Assembly (NCBI RefSeq): GCF_000243695.2
Contig: NZ_AHMN02000004.1
Coordinates: 248,001 to 312,000, forward strand
Direction: 5' to 3'
DNA: 64,000 nucleotides
From: Leptospira kirschneri serovar Cynopteri str. 3522 CT
GTDB taxonomy: Bacteria > Spirochaetota > Leptospiria > Leptospirales > Leptospiraceae
The notes beneath the pieces were generated by a model. That model did not search any database and was not told where the DNA came from. It worked only from the letters and a program-made list of their open reading frames with translations. The stretch's first letter is position 1. Every line of letters begins with the position of its first letter. Shown here piece after piece: positions 10,305 through 20,790 of this stretch. The position numbers were made by a program, and so were the translations under genes.

Positions 10305-10427
10305 GTGACAATATTCACCTATCAGTTTTTACTAAAAAAATTAACTAATTTTCAAAAATTGCTTCTTGTCTTAGTATCCCTGGTTCCAGTGGAACTAACT
10401 TCTATATTGCTTGAATTTAATTGTTAA
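10305..10427 (+). pseudogene. 40-codon 5' stub, probably of an ABC exporter gene
   Basis: A near-perfect ribosome-binding site (AGGAGG at 10295-10300) precedes a GTG at 10305 that opens a frame of only 40 codons. The product begins VTIFTYQFLLKKLTNF and continues into a hydrophobic stretch (KLLLVLVSLVPVELTSI). This resembles the start of the ABC exporter encoded at 12265, which has a short polar leader followed by GILLVLLVISSLSEMVSI. The frame ends 16 bases before the second copy of the direct repeat, so the remainder of the gene was probably lost at that junction. The exporter identity is inference. Confidence 0.4.
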
Positions 10428-10442
10428 GTTATTTTTAAATAT

Positions 10443-10762
10443 TGGCAAGTTCTTAATGTAATCAACGTTTTTTAGATTTAAAAGTAGATGGTTCTGTAGT
10501 TCGGTTATTTTATATGAATCAGGCTGAAGAAATGTTAAAAGATGTCAAAAAGAATACATTCTCCGACTTATTATTTGTGTTAATGAGATTTATAAATTTC
10601 TAATAAGTGTTTTTTATTAATCTTTATACACTCTGGTGATTTATGGATTTTTGAAAGGTTTCCACGATTGAAATCTGTAGTAGTTTTGGCGCTTAAGATT
10701 TTACGGTAAATTCTAAATAATAAAGTTACATTTAAATTCTTATTGTGTTAAGTGCAAAAAAT
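10443..10762 (+). repeat. Direct repeat copy 2 without the IS
   Basis: This is a diverged copy of the 3' end of the formyltransferase gene and the DNA after it, matching 6073-6313 joined directly to 7177-7256. Several small indels destroy the reading frame. It has no IS at the site where copy 1 carries one, so it preserves the empty target. Confidence 0.85.
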
Positions 10763-10894
10763 TCTGGGTGGATAAATTCTTTAATGGAAATGATTTAGAT
10801 AAGTGCTACTTTATTTTGCCAAGTTTTAGTACTTTTAAAATAAAAAAATATTTTTGAATTCGAATTCGAAAATTATATTGTTATATTTCTACTA

Positions 10895-10960
10895 AAAGCC
10901 TATCTCAAAATGATTGGAATCGGCGTTTTAAGCAAAGACAAAATATTTTTGAGATAACTT
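10895..10960 (+). repeat. Short relic with IS5-type ends
   Basis: A 66-bp stretch starts AAAGCCTATCTCAAAA and ends TTTTTGAGATAACTT, an imperfect inverted repeat similar to the ends of the IS at 6314-7176. CTA lies on both sides (10892-10894 and 10961-10963). It looks like a deleted or non-autonomous derivative of a related IS. No coding content. Confidence 0.5.
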
Positions 10961-11020
10961 CTAGTATTCGCAACTATCTTCATTAAAATACTTTGTTAAT
11001 AAGCTTTGTAAAGAATATTA

Positions 11021-11119
11021 GAGTTGTTGAAAAATGAATTCTCTATCCGTTTCTGCTGTATTAAAATGGGCGTTTGAAACGGTTTTGTTAATTTGAATTA
11101 TGGAATTTTTCAACAACTC
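11021..11119 (+). repeat. TA-flanked inverted-repeat element (MITE-like), copy 1
   Basis: A 99-bp stretch begins GAGTTGTTGAAAAAT and ends ATTTTTCAACAACTC, with TA at 11019-11020 and 11120-11121. Two other copies lie at 41099 and 59874. The interior shows no ORF. TA flanks suggest an IS630/mariner-type or IS5-type transposase acting in trans. Its right end lies directly before the FkbM gene and ends 12 bases before that gene's ribosome-binding site. Confidence 0.8.
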
Positions 11120-11131
11120 TATTAGTTTTCT

Positions 11132-11137
11132 GGAGGG
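11132..11137 (+). promoter_or_regulatory. Ribosome-binding site deciding the FkbM gene start
   Basis: GGAGGG lies 7 bases before ATG 11145. It favours that start over the in-frame ATG at 11100, which lies inside the inverted-repeat element. Confidence 0.7.
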
Positions 11138-11144
11138 ATTTGTA

Positions 11145-12257
11145 ATGGATAATTATGTAGTGAATTATCATCATATTGGAGGAAGAGGAGGGAAGTTTCC
11201 AATAAATATTCCTGAATGTTTACGTGATGGTGTACACTTGACAATGTATGATGCAGATAATAGCTGTATAGAAGAAGCAATAAATAGTGATTTTGTAAAA
11301 GGGTTTGATAAAGTTGAAGTCTTGCCATTTTGTATTTCAGATATCGATGGAACAGAAGAATTTATAATTACTAAACAACCACATGCATCTTCTCTTCTTA
11401 GAGCAAATAAAGAACTTTATAAATTCGTTAGAAATAGTCCGAAGTTTGGGGCAATGCGATTAAAAGAAATTTTAGAACCTAGAAAGAGATTTAAAATTGA
11501 ATCGATGAAATTGTCTTCTGCCATTAAAAAAATGGATATTCCGTATCCTGAATTTATTTCTCTTGATACTCAAGGTACTGAATATGATATTATAAAATTC
11601 TCTAGTAATATTTTCCAAAATGCTATTTTTGTAAATACTGAAATATCATTTATGGAAATGTATAAAAGTCAGAAAAATTTTCCTGAACTACATAATTTGT
11701 TGATAAGTTTGGGGTTTGTACTTGTGGATCTAAAAATTTATGATCCACACCATTCTTGTCTAACCCCTATTGACTTTGAGGCTAAAGGCTTTTTGTTGGA
11801 TGGCGAAGCTTTTTATCTTAAAAAACCCGAAATTTCAAAGTGGTCATTTGTTAGGCTGATCAAATATTGTTTTGCTGCTCTAATTTCAGAGCAGACTCAT
11901 CTATGCATTCAGATATTTGAACAATTAAATAAGAAATATTCGACAGAGTTTAAAGATCTATCTGAAAGATTTGAATACATAAAATTGATTAAAGAACTTT
12001 GTGCTGAATATTTAGGTTCCTATAAGGCATATCTACCTTTATTTCATGAAAGTAATATTTATAAGAGTTACAGTCAACTCGGATCTGTTAAAGATTTAAG
12101 CAATAAAAGAAAATCTTTGAAAATAAACGGAAGGGCAATGAATAAGAATCGATATTCAAAAATTCTGACTAAATATGGGTTAAACACTTTTGCAGAAAAC
12201 ATTACGAATCATAAAAAATTAAATATACGTAACCTTGAAAAGATTTATAAGCAATAA
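11145..12257 (+). CDS. FkbM-family methyltransferase
   Basis: This 370-residue protein has an N-terminal FkbM-like SAM methyltransferase domain. A nucleotide-pocket region YDADNSCIEEAI lies near residue 31, CISDIDGTEEF near 64, and the characteristic FISLDTQGTEYDIIKF near 140, corresponding to the family's ID-x-EG-x-E motif. The last 150 residues are a Lys-rich helical tail not typical of the family. FkbM enzymes make O-methyl ethers on sugars or macrolides, here probably on an O-antigen residue. The start at 11145 follows a clear GGAGGG site. It is followed after 7 bases by the ABC exporter. Confidence 0.77.
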   Translation: MDNYVVNYHHIGGRGGKFPINIPECLRDGVHLTMYDADNSCIEEAINSDFVKGFDKVEVLPFCISDIDGTEEFIITKQPHASSLLRANKELYKFVRNSPKFGAMRLKEILEPRKRFKIESMKLSSAIKKMDIPYPEFISLDTQGTEYDIIKFSSNIFQNAIFVNTEISFMEMYKSQKNFPELHNLLISLGFVLVDLKIYDPHHSCLTPIDFEAKGFLLDGEAFYLKKPEISKWSFVRLIKYCFAALISEQTHLCIQIFEQLNKKYSTEFKDLSERFEYIKLIKELCAEYLGSYKAYLPLFHESNIYKSYSQLGSVKDLSNKRKSLKINGRAMNKNRYSKILTKYGLNTFAENITNHKKLNIRNLEKIYKQ

Positions 12258-12264
12258 ATCTACG

Positions 12265-14052
12265 ATGAATTATTCACAATCTTTGTTTTACTTAATATTT
12301 CGTATTTGGAATTATTTGTCTAGTCGAAGACATAAACAATTTGGAATACTGCTGGTCTTATTAGTTATTTCATCATTATCTGAAATGGTAAGTATAGGTG
12401 CAGTAATTCCATTTTTAGGCGTATTGACGACTCCTGAGAAAGTATTTGATATGCCATATATTCAGCCAATAAAAGAGTATTTGAGAATTTTCAATCCCCA
12501 AGAATTAATTCTACCTTTAACCTTAGGTTTTATCATTATTGCAATTTTTACAGGTTTAATTAGACTCCTCGTTTTATGGATGGGTAACCGTTTAAGTTTT
12601 GCTTCTGGGGCTGATCTAAGTCTTGATATTTATCGTAAAACATTGTACCAACCTTATCGAATTCATGTAATGCGAAATAGTAGTGAGATCATGGGTGGGA
12701 TTTTAGAGAAGGCGAGTGGTTTAGTGCCAGCTTTAATTCTTCCGATAATTAATACTTTGGGGGGGATATTGATTATTGGTACGATTTTGATTGCTCTTAT
12801 TTTATTTAATCCAGCTATTTCAATTTCAGTCTTTATTGGATTTGGAGTGATTTATGGGATCATTGGATATGTAACTAGAAAGAGATTGTCAATCATAGGT
12901 AAAATCAAGTCCGAAGAATACACCCGAGTAATTAAAATACTGCAAGAAGGACTTGGTGGGGTTAGAGATATTTTACTTGATGGAAATCAAGCAGTTTATT
13001 GCAAAATATTTGAAGAATCAGATCAGAAATTCAGACGTGCTAGTGCAGAAAGTGCATTTATTGGTGGATCACCTCGATTTTTAATAGAGTCTTTTGGAAT
13101 GATTTTGCTAGCTATTTTTGCATATCTCCTTTCTCGTAGTGATTCTGGATTGGTGACAGTTTTACCTTTATTGGGTGCAATTGCGTTAGGAGCTCAGAGA
13201 ATTTTACCTATTTTACAGCAAGTGTACCAATCTTGGGTAACTATTAAAGGTAATGAAAAAGCATTTTGGGATGTTTTGGAATTATTAGATCAAAACATCC
13301 CTGAATATATAGATCTTAATATTAAACCTCTAAAGTTCAGTGATTGTGTTCGTATCGAAGATCTTGCTTTTCGATACCATCCTGATCAATCTTGGGTAAT
13401 CAAAGATCTAAGTTTTAATATTTATAATGGGGATCGAATCGGATTTATAGGAGTTACAGGTAGTGGGAAAAGTACTTTACTAGATATCGTTATGGCTCTA
13501 TTAGAACCTTCTAAAGGGAAACTCGTTGTAGATAACCAAATTATAGATTCTAATACTATGAAGAGGGCATGGCAAGCAAACATTGCGCATGTGCCTCAAA
13601 GCATTTATTTGTCAGATTCTACAATAGCTGAAAACATAGCTTTCGGAATCAGTTTAGATCAGATTGATTTTGATAGGGTGCGCATGGCAGCTAAACAAGC
13701 GCAGATTGATTCACATATTATGAGTTTAAAAGATGGTTACAATACCTTTGTTGGGGAAAGGGGAATTCGTTTGTCAGGAGGACAAAGGCAAAGGATTGGT
13801 ATAGCCAGAGCTTTGTATAAAGAGGCTTCAGTGATTATTTTTGATGAGGCTACAAGTGCACTTGATAACGAGACCGAAAAAGCAGTAATAGAGGCAATCG
13901 AAGGTTTGGGAAAGCATCTAACTGTTCTATTGGTTGCACATAGAGTAACAACTTTACGAAATTGTAATAAGATAATTGAACTAAAATCTGGAAAAATTTT
14001 TAGAACAGGGACTTATAATGAATTGTTTCCAGATTTGGTTGACAAAACATAA
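12265..14052 (+). CDS. ABC exporter with fused membrane and ATPase domains (PglK/MsbA-like flippase)
   Basis: This protein of about 595 residues has an N-terminal domain of around six membrane segments and a C-terminal ATPase. The ATPase shows Walker A GVTGSGKST near residue 405, the signature LSGGQRQRIGIARAL near 510, Walker B VIIFDEATSALD near 530 and the H-loop VAHRVTTL near 565. The single-chain exporter type, as in PglK, flips lipid-linked oligosaccharide across the inner membrane. ATG 12265 lies 7 bases after the FkbM stop. An upstream TTG at 12235 would add ten residues. A separate Wzx flippase is encoded at 56384. Confidence 0.85.
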   Translation: MNYSQSLFYLIFRIWNYLSSRRHKQFGILLVLLVISSLSEMVSIGAVIPFLGVLTTPEKVFDMPYIQPIKEYLRIFNPQELILPLTLGFIIIAIFTGLIRLLVLWMGNRLSFASGADLSLDIYRKTLYQPYRIHVMRNSSEIMGGILEKASGLVPALILPIINTLGGILIIGTILIALILFNPAISISVFIGFGVIYGIIGYVTRKRLSIIGKIKSEEYTRVIKILQEGLGGVRDILLDGNQAVYCKIFEESDQKFRRASAESAFIGGSPRFLIESFGMILLAIFAYLLSRSDSGLVTVLPLLGAIALGAQRILPILQQVYQSWVTIKGNEKAFWDVLELLDQNIPEYIDLNIKPLKFSDCVRIEDLAFRYHPDQSWVIKDLSFNIYNGDRIGFIGVTGSGKSTLLDIVMALLEPSKGKLVVDNQIIDSNTMKRAWQANIAHVPQSIYLSDSTIAENIAFGISLDQIDFDRVRMAAKQAQIDSHIMSLKDGYNTFVGERGIRLSGGQRQRIGIARALYKEASVIIFDEATSALDNETEKAVIEAIEGLGKHLTVLLVAHRVTTLRNCNKIIELKSGKIFRTGTYNELFPDLVDKT

Positions 14053-14163
14053 AATGATAGAATTAAAATTAATTTTCTTTGATTCTCAAAAATTGTTTTT
14101 ACGAAAAGCTTTAAAGAATAAGAAAAAGTTACGTTTTAGTAGCTTATTTTTTAAAATAAGAAT

Positions 14164-15051
14164 TTGGATTTAAATACAATTTTAATTACTGGCGCAAGTG
14201 GTTTGCTAGGCCATCATCTTTCAAGATTTTTTCTAAAGAATGGAAATAAAGTTATAGCTTTAAGAAAAGCTCATTCTTTGGGAATAGTCGGATTAGATGA
14301 AATTGAAATCGATCTTTTAGATTTCGATACGGTTAAGAATTTATTAACTAAGATTCGACCCAATTATATCATTCATTGTGCTGGACTTACGAATGTGGAC
14401 GATTGCGAGAAAAATGAGTCTCTTGCAAAAAAAATTCATATAGATGTTAGCCATGTAATAGCTCAAACAGCATCACAGATAAATTCAAAGATGGTCCATA
14501 TTTCAACAGATCATCTTTGGGATGGAACAATGCAGATGGTTACTGAAGATGTCCCAGTCTGTCCTGTGAATATATATGGAAAAACAAAAGCTGAATCAGA
14601 GCGTGCAGTGTTAGCTGTAAATTCGGAAGCGTTAATCCTCAGGACGAATTTTTTTGGACCTGGTTTACAATGGAGACAATCGTTATCAGATTGGATTATC
14701 AATTCACTTAATAGAAATGAAAAAATTAATGCATTTTATGATGTATTTTTCACTCCAATCTCCATATATCATTTGGCGAGAGTGATTTTATTATTTATAC
14801 AAAAAAAAACGAAAGGAATTTATCATACAGTAGGGAGTGAAAGAATTTCAAAATATGACTTTGCAATATCAATAGCAAAGTCATTTAATAAATCAACTGA
14901 ACTTATTCGTCCCATTTCGATTCAAGATATTCAATTAAATGCGCTTAGACCACTAGATATGAGTCTTTCGACTGATAAAGTTGTCGGTTTTTTAAATGTA
15001 TCAATGCCTACTATTCAAGCAGGGATTGATAGTCTGAGTAAATCTATATGA
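14164..15051 (+). CDS. RmlD-like nucleotide-sugar reductase (extended SDR)
   Basis: This 295-residue Rossmann-fold reductase resembles dTDP-4-dehydrorhamnose reductase. It carries the NAD(P) motif TGASGLLGHH near residue 8, HCAGLTNVDDCE near 70, STDHLWDG near 115 and the catalytic pair in YGKTKAES near 140. The predicted role is stereospecific reduction of a 4-keto-6-deoxy sugar nucleotide. The start is a TTG at 14164; no better ATG lies nearby. Its stop overlaps the next start (ATGA), coupling it to a PseC homologue. No rmlA, rmlB or rmlC is present nearby, so L-rhamnose synthesis is not assured. Confidence 0.75.
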   Translation: MDLNTILITGASGLLGHHLSRFFLKNGNKVIALRKAHSLGIVGLDEIEIDLLDFDTVKNLLTKIRPNYIIHCAGLTNVDDCEKNESLAKKIHIDVSHVIAQTASQINSKMVHISTDHLWDGTMQMVTEDVPVCPVNIYGKTKAESERAVLAVNSEALILRTNFFGPGLQWRQSLSDWIINSLNRNEKINAFYDVFFTPISIYHLARVILLFIQKKTKGIYHTVGSERISKYDFAISIAKSFNKSTELIRPISIQDIQLNALRPLDMSLSTDKVVGFLNVSMPTIQAGIDSLSKSI

Positions 15052-16226
15052 CATTAATTCCTTACGGGAAACAAGAAATTACACAAGCAGATATAGATCT
15101 TGTAAATGAAGTTCTACGTTCTGATTTTTTAACTCAAGGACCAATGGTCCCAAGGTTTGAATCGCTAGTCGCCAAAAAATGTAAAGCTAAATTTGCAGTG
15201 GCGGTGAATAGCGCCACATCAGCTTTACATATTGCCTGTATCGCATTAAATGTTGGGCCGGGTGATATCGTTTGGACGAGTCCTATTACGTTTGTCGCAT
15301 CTGCAAATTGTGCATTATATTGTGGTGCATCTGTTGATTTTGTTGATATAGATCCGAAAACTTACAATATAAGCGTAGATCGTTTATCAGAGAAATTGGA
15401 ACTTGCTGAAAAAATCGGTAAACTACCCAAAGTATTAATTCCTGTTCACCTTGCCGGACAATCTTGCCCAATGGATAAAATCTATATTTTATCAAAAAAA
15501 TATGGATTTAAAATTATTGAAGATGCTTCCCATGCTATTGGCGGAACATATAAAAATGAGCCCATTGGAAATTGCAAATATAGTGATATAACGGTGTTTA
15601 GTTTTCATCCGGTTAAAATTATTACTACCGGAGAAGGTGGAATGGCTTTGACAAATGATACTGAACTTTATTCAAAAATGTACAGGCTAAGGAGTCATGG
15701 AATTACGAGAGACTTTTCGGAAATGACCCATTCCCCTGATGGTCCATGGTATTATCAGCAATTAGAATTAGGATACAATTATAGAATGACTGATATACAA
15801 GCGGGATTAGGTGTAAGTCAAATGTCACGACTTGATGAATTTATTAGAAAAAGGCATACAATAGCTGAGAAATATAATGCTTTATTAAGCGATAAGCCCG
15901 TAGTTACACCTTGGCAAAATCCTGAAAGTTATTCAGGATTTCATCTGTACATTATTCGCTTAAAATTAAAGGAATTTAATCTAAGCCATAAGCAAGTCTT
16001 TGAACAGTTTCGTAGTGCTGGAATCCTAGTAAATTTACATTATATCCCGGTTTATAGGCAACCTTATTATGAAAAAATGGGTTATAATAGATCGGATTTT
16101 CCGGAATCGGAGCAATATTATTCAGAAGCAATCAGCATACCTATGTATCCAAGTTTGACGGAAGAACAACAACAAGAAGTTGTACATAGACTAATCACTC
16201 CAATTGGGCATCAGACATTATTTTAG
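15048..16226 (+). CDS. pseC: PseC-like UDP-4-keto sugar aminotransferase
   Basis: This 392-residue DegT-type aminotransferase is close in length and motif order to PseC, which aminates UDP-2-acetamido-2,6-dideoxy-4-keto-L-altrose in pseudaminic acid synthesis. Visible motifs are NSATSALHIAC near residue 60, IEDASHAIGGTYK near 165, and the Schiff-base Lys in FHPVKIITTGEGG near 190. PseG, PseH and PseI homologues lie at 23183-25697, supporting the assignment. PseB, which supplies the substrate, is not in this segment. Confidence 0.83.
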   Translation: MTLIPYGKQEITQADIDLVNEVLRSDFLTQGPMVPRFESLVAKKCKAKFAVAVNSATSALHIACIALNVGPGDIVWTSPITFVASANCALYCGASVDFVDIDPKTYNISVDRLSEKLELAEKIGKLPKVLIPVHLAGQSCPMDKIYILSKKYGFKIIEDASHAIGGTYKNEPIGNCKYSDITVFSFHPVKIITTGEGGMALTNDTELYSKMYRLRSHGITRDFSEMTHSPDGPWYYQQLELGYNYRMTDIQAGLGVSQMSRLDEFIRKRHTIAEKYNALLSDKPVVTPWQNPESYSGFHLYIIRLKLKEFNLSHKQVFEQFRSAGILVNLHYIPVYRQPYYEKMGYNRSDFPESEQYYSEAISIPMYPSLTEEQQQEVVHRLITPIGHQTLF

Positions 16227-16379
16227 TGATTAATTCGAGGAAGTTACCCACTTAAAATCATAAATGTGAGTAAGTTTCTAAGTAATGGGAATAATGCATA
16301 AATAGAACTATTATGAATGAAAGGGTTATAAGGGGATAGCCTCTGTTCAGCGAAGAAGAAAATAGACTTAGATGGAAAA

Positions 16380-17600
<1,221 letters not shown>

Positions 17601-17711
17601 TGGGTAACTTCAGTGAGGATCTCTATAAATAGATCTTTTATTTAGTGAGTCATATTAAACTATTAGTTTCCATACAATAATCTAATTTTAAGATTATTGT
17701 CTTTTGATTTT

Positions 17712-18605
17712 ATGAAAACTTTTTTAACTAAAAAACAAAAAGTAGAAAAGTTAAGCTTGGGGACCGCCCAATTTGGTTTTAATTATGGAATCGCAAATAA
17801 GAAAGGGAAGATTACTTTTGAAGAAGCAGAAGAAATCCTATCTTTTGCTAGAATTTCAGGAATCAAATATCTAGATACGGCTATCTTGTATGGAGAGAGC
17901 GAAAAGGTTCTGGGTGAAATAGGTGTTAACGATTTAAAAATTTGTACTAAGCTTCCTTCAGTTTCAACAAATAAAGCTGGTGATATAGAAAAATGGGTGG
18001 ACGATTCAATATCAAGATCTATTAAGCTTTTAAAAATTAGTAATCTTGAAAGTTTACTTTTGCATCGTCCGAGAGAATTGTTAGGTGAAAATGGAGAAAG
18101 ATTATATAAAGCATTAATTCGACTAAAAGAGTCAGGTTTAATACAAAAAATCGGTATTTCGATTTATGATCCTCTTGAGTTGGAGGATTTGATTAAAAAT
18201 TTTAACTTTGATATAGTCCAAGCTCCTATGAATGTATTTGATCGGCGTTTGATAAATTCAGGATGGTTAGATAAATTAGATAAATGTGGAATTGAAATTC
18301 ATATCCGTTCTGTTTTTTTGCAAGGGCTTCTTTTAATGAAAAAAGAAGAACTGCCTTATAAATTTAAAAAATGGGAAGATCTCTGGATAAAATGGCATAC
18401 TTGGTTAAATGAAACCAATCAATCAGCTTTGCAGGTTTGTTTGGGTTATTTGGTTCAGATTCAGCCTATTAGTAAGATAATTGTTGGTGTAGATAATCTT
18501 AAACATCTTAAAGAAATTGTAATAGCAATAAAACAGGAAATAATAAAACTTCCAGACGAATTGTTTTCAAATGATGAAAATCTAATAGATCCATCAAAGT
18601 GGTAA
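17712..18605 (+). CDS. Aldo/keto reductase
   Basis: This 297-residue aldo/keto reductase begins its barrel with LSLGTAQFGFNYG. It has the catalytic Asp-Tyr pair in YLDTAILYGESEKVLGE near residue 55, the Lys strand ICTKLPSV near 80 and the His strand LLLHRPREL near 120. The family reduces carbonyls with NADPH. Placement before a NeuB-like synthase suggests it makes or modifies a nonulosonic acid precursor, which is inference. ATG 17712 is preferred; a TTG at 17697 is in frame. The upstream 90 bases are relic-free AT-rich DNA likely to contain the promoter for 18990-22907. Confidence 0.78.
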   Translation: MKTFLTKKQKVEKLSLGTAQFGFNYGIANKKGKITFEEAEEILSFARISGIKYLDTAILYGESEKVLGEIGVNDLKICTKLPSVSTNKAGDIEKWVDDSISRSIKLLKISNLESLLLHRPRELLGENGERLYKALIRLKESGLIQKIGISIYDPLELEDLIKNFNFDIVQAPMNVFDRRLINSGWLDKLDKCGIEIHIRSVFLQGLLLMKKEELPYKFKKWEDLWIKWHTWLNETNQSALQVCLGYLVQIQPISKIIVGVDNLKHLKEIVIAIKQEIIKLPDELFSNDENLIDPSKW

Positions 18606-18989
18606 CGGTTTTAATTAAAGGTCTGTCTAAAACTTTAAAAGAAATAGTCTTTTGGACCATTTGGGAAGGAAGTCAATGTAGATGGCATTATTTCTCTTTT
18701 GTTAATTTACGGGTTTTAAAAAGACTCCCATTATTCAACCTTTTACATAAATTCTTATATTTTAAAAGATGTTTTAGATTTTACTGATTTAAGTTTAAAA
18801 ATCTGTTTATAAAATAACTTAAATATTTTATAATAATTTAAAATATCTTTAGTGAAAAAAATCATTCTGTAAAAATTGATTTTTCAGGGAAAAAAATAAA
18901 ATCCAATGTAAAAACTGGCACTTTAAGTTTTTTCGTGCGTATCAAACTAAATTCGCGTTAAAATAAGTTTTAAATATTTTAAGGATCCA
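18606..18989 (+). other. Noncoding AT-rich gap
   Basis: No credible gene is visible. A 62-codon frame that begins over the aldo/keto reductase stop (18599-18787) has no ribosome-binding site and no family resemblance. The gap probably carries the promoter for the NeuB-like gene, but I see no clear -35/-10 pair. AAGG at 18979-18982 is a plausible ribosome-binding site for ATG 18990. Confidence 0.5.
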
Positions 18990-19985
18990 ATGAGTCTACA
19001 AATTATCGCAGAAGTTGCACAAGGGTTCGAAGGCAAAATCGATCAATCTCGTTTATTAATTAAAGCAGCGGCGACGGCCGGCGCAGATGCAGTAAAATTT
19101 CAATTGGTCTTTGCAGATGAATTAGCAACTCCTGATTATAAATATTATGATTTATTTCATTCTTTAGAAATGAGTGAAGAAACATGGCTTGGACTTTCAA
19201 ATTATGCAAAAAATTTGGGAATTGAACTTTTTTTAGATATATTCGGTGAGAGGAGTCTTAGGTTATGCGAAAAAATGAATGTATCAACTATAAAGTTGCA
19301 TGGCACAGATATTACCAACATAGGTTTGCTTGAACTTGTCTCGAAATCTACGGTTCCTAATATTCTACTAGGAGCTGGAGGAGCTTATCTGTCGGAAATT
19401 AGAAAAGCTTTATCTATACTATTTCAAAAAAGAGTGGTAGTGCTCCTAGGTTATCAAGGTTATCCTACACCAGATAGTTGTAACCAAATTGACAGAATAA
19501 GAATATTGAAAGATGTATTTTCGTTCGCAAATGTGTCAATTGGATTTGCAGATCATGCTGATCCATTTTCCGGACAAAAAAATACTATTCCAGCGGCTGC
19601 ATTAGGGGCAGGAGCTATTGTAATCGAAAAGCATCTGACTTTGGGGAAAACGATGAAATTAGAAGATCATGAATCTGCTTTAAATCCAGATGAATTTCTT
19701 TATTTTGTAAAAACAATCAGAGCTTGTTCGGAAGCGATGGGAAAAGCACTTGAAGTAGATGATTTCGGGATGAGTGAATCTGAAAAAGAATATAGAAAGA
19801 TGATAAGAAGGCATGTAGTTAGTAAAGTAGATTTAAAAAAAGGTGAAAAAATTGATTCCGATAAATTAGTGCTAAAAAGAAGTAAGATTGAAAACTATAT
19901 TGATGATCTTGAATTCGTGTATCAAAAGATTGCGAAAAGAGATATCCGAGCAAATACTCCTATTACTAAAGAAGATATAACTTAA
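18990..19985 (+). CDS. NeuB-family nonulosonic acid synthase (first copy)
   Basis: This 331-residue synthase resembles N-acetylneuraminate/legionaminate synthases, which condense PEP with a six-carbon amino sugar. The barrel motifs are IIAEVAQGFEGK at the N-terminus, AGADAVKFQLVFADEL near 35, TIKLHGTDI near 105, IGFADHADP near 190 and AIVIEKHLTL near 215. A short SAF-like antifreeze domain follows from about 280 (VSKVDLKKGEKIDSDKLVL). The usual HNG of NeuB-type enzymes reads QGF here, and the substrate-side residues differ from the paralogue at 24645, so a different substrate is likely. It starts a tight run of four genes. Confidence 0.8.
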   Translation: MSLQIIAEVAQGFEGKIDQSRLLIKAAATAGADAVKFQLVFADELATPDYKYYDLFHSLEMSEETWLGLSNYAKNLGIELFLDIFGERSLRLCEKMNVSTIKLHGTDITNIGLLELVSKSTVPNILLGAGGAYLSEIRKALSILFQKRVVVLLGYQGYPTPDSCNQIDRIRILKDVFSFANVSIGFADHADPFSGQKNTIPAAALGAGAIVIEKHLTLGKTMKLEDHESALNPDEFLYFVKTIRACSEAMGKALEVDDFGMSESEKEYRKMIRRHVVSKVDLKKGEKIDSDKLVLKRSKIENYIDDLEFVYQKIAKRDIRANTPITKEDIT

Positions 19986-19992
19986 AGAGAAT

Positions 19993-20745
19993 ATGGAAAG
20001 AAAACTTGTTGCTGCTATTGCATGTCGAAATCAAGGTTCTCGTTTATACGCAAAACCAATTCAAAATTTAAATGTCCAAAATGGTATTCGAATTATAGAT
20101 AATATTATCTCTTGCTTACGTACTTTGAAAAGCATAGACGAAATTGTATTAGGTATTTCTGAAGGTTTAGAAAATGAAATTTTCAAACGGATTGCAAATG
20201 AAAAGAATATTCGATTTATTACTGGTGATGAGAATGATGTCCTATCACGCCTGATTCAGGCAGGTGAGATCGTTGGTGCGACTGACATTTTTCGTATTAC
20301 GAGCGAATCTCCCTTCCTCTTTTTTGAAAAAGTAGAAGAAGCTTGGGAAATACATAAATTGGAAAATTCGGATGCTACTTTTATGGACGGTATTATTGAT
20401 GGATGTGGATTTGAAATTATTTCTTTACAAGCTTTAAGAGTTTCTCATGAAAAAGGAGAATCAAAGCATAGATCTGAACTTTGTACACTTTATATTAGAG
20501 AAAATCATTCTAAATTTAAAATTACCAAATTAAACCCACCTAAAGAATTAGTTAGAACTGATCTTAGATTAACCGTAGATAATCCAGAGGATTTATCACT
20601 CTGCAGAACTATTTATAGTCATTTTCAAGAATTAGTCCCACGAATACCTATCTCAGAAATTGTTAAATTTTTAGATACAAATCCGAAATTAAAAGAACTT
20701 GTATATCAGTTTACTGAAATTGGTTATTCTACTATGTATTTGTAG
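19993..20745 (+). CDS. NeuA/SpsF-type cytidylyltransferase
   Basis: This 250-residue nucleotidyltransferase fold begins VAAIACRNQGSRLYAKPIQN, the loop that in CMP-sugar synthetases reads IPAR-x-GSKR. It continues with DEIVLGIS near 50, DENDVLSRLIQA near 75 and RITSESPFLF near 100, where family members usually have the TGDCPL or QGDxP metal motif. The predicted role is making CMP-activated nonulosonic acid from the product of the preceding synthase, 7 bases upstream. The loop is less canonical than in NeuA, so the nucleotide is not certain. Confidence 0.75.
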   Translation: MERKLVAAIACRNQGSRLYAKPIQNLNVQNGIRIIDNIISCLRTLKSIDEIVLGISEGLENEIFKRIANEKNIRFITGDENDVLSRLIQAGEIVGATDIFRITSESPFLFFEKVEEAWEIHKLENSDATFMDGIIDGCGFEIISLQALRVSHEKGESKHRSELCTLYIRENHSKFKITKLNPPKELVRTDLRLTVDNPEDLSLCRTIYSHFQELVPRIPISEIVKFLDTNPKLKELVYQFTEIGYSTMYL

Positions 20746-20790
20746 AAGTTGTCGAAATATAGAAGAGAGTATTTCATAAAAAATTCTGTA

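Noticed and set aside
14164..15051. Assignment as rmlD of the dTDP-L-rhamnose pathway
   Set aside because: The fold fits, but rmlA, rmlB and rmlC are not in the window and it is coupled to a PseC homologue, so only an RmlD-like call is made.
18599..18787. 62-codon ORF after the aldo/keto reductase
   Set aside because: No ribosome-binding site, no homology seen, and it begins over the stop codon of the real gene.
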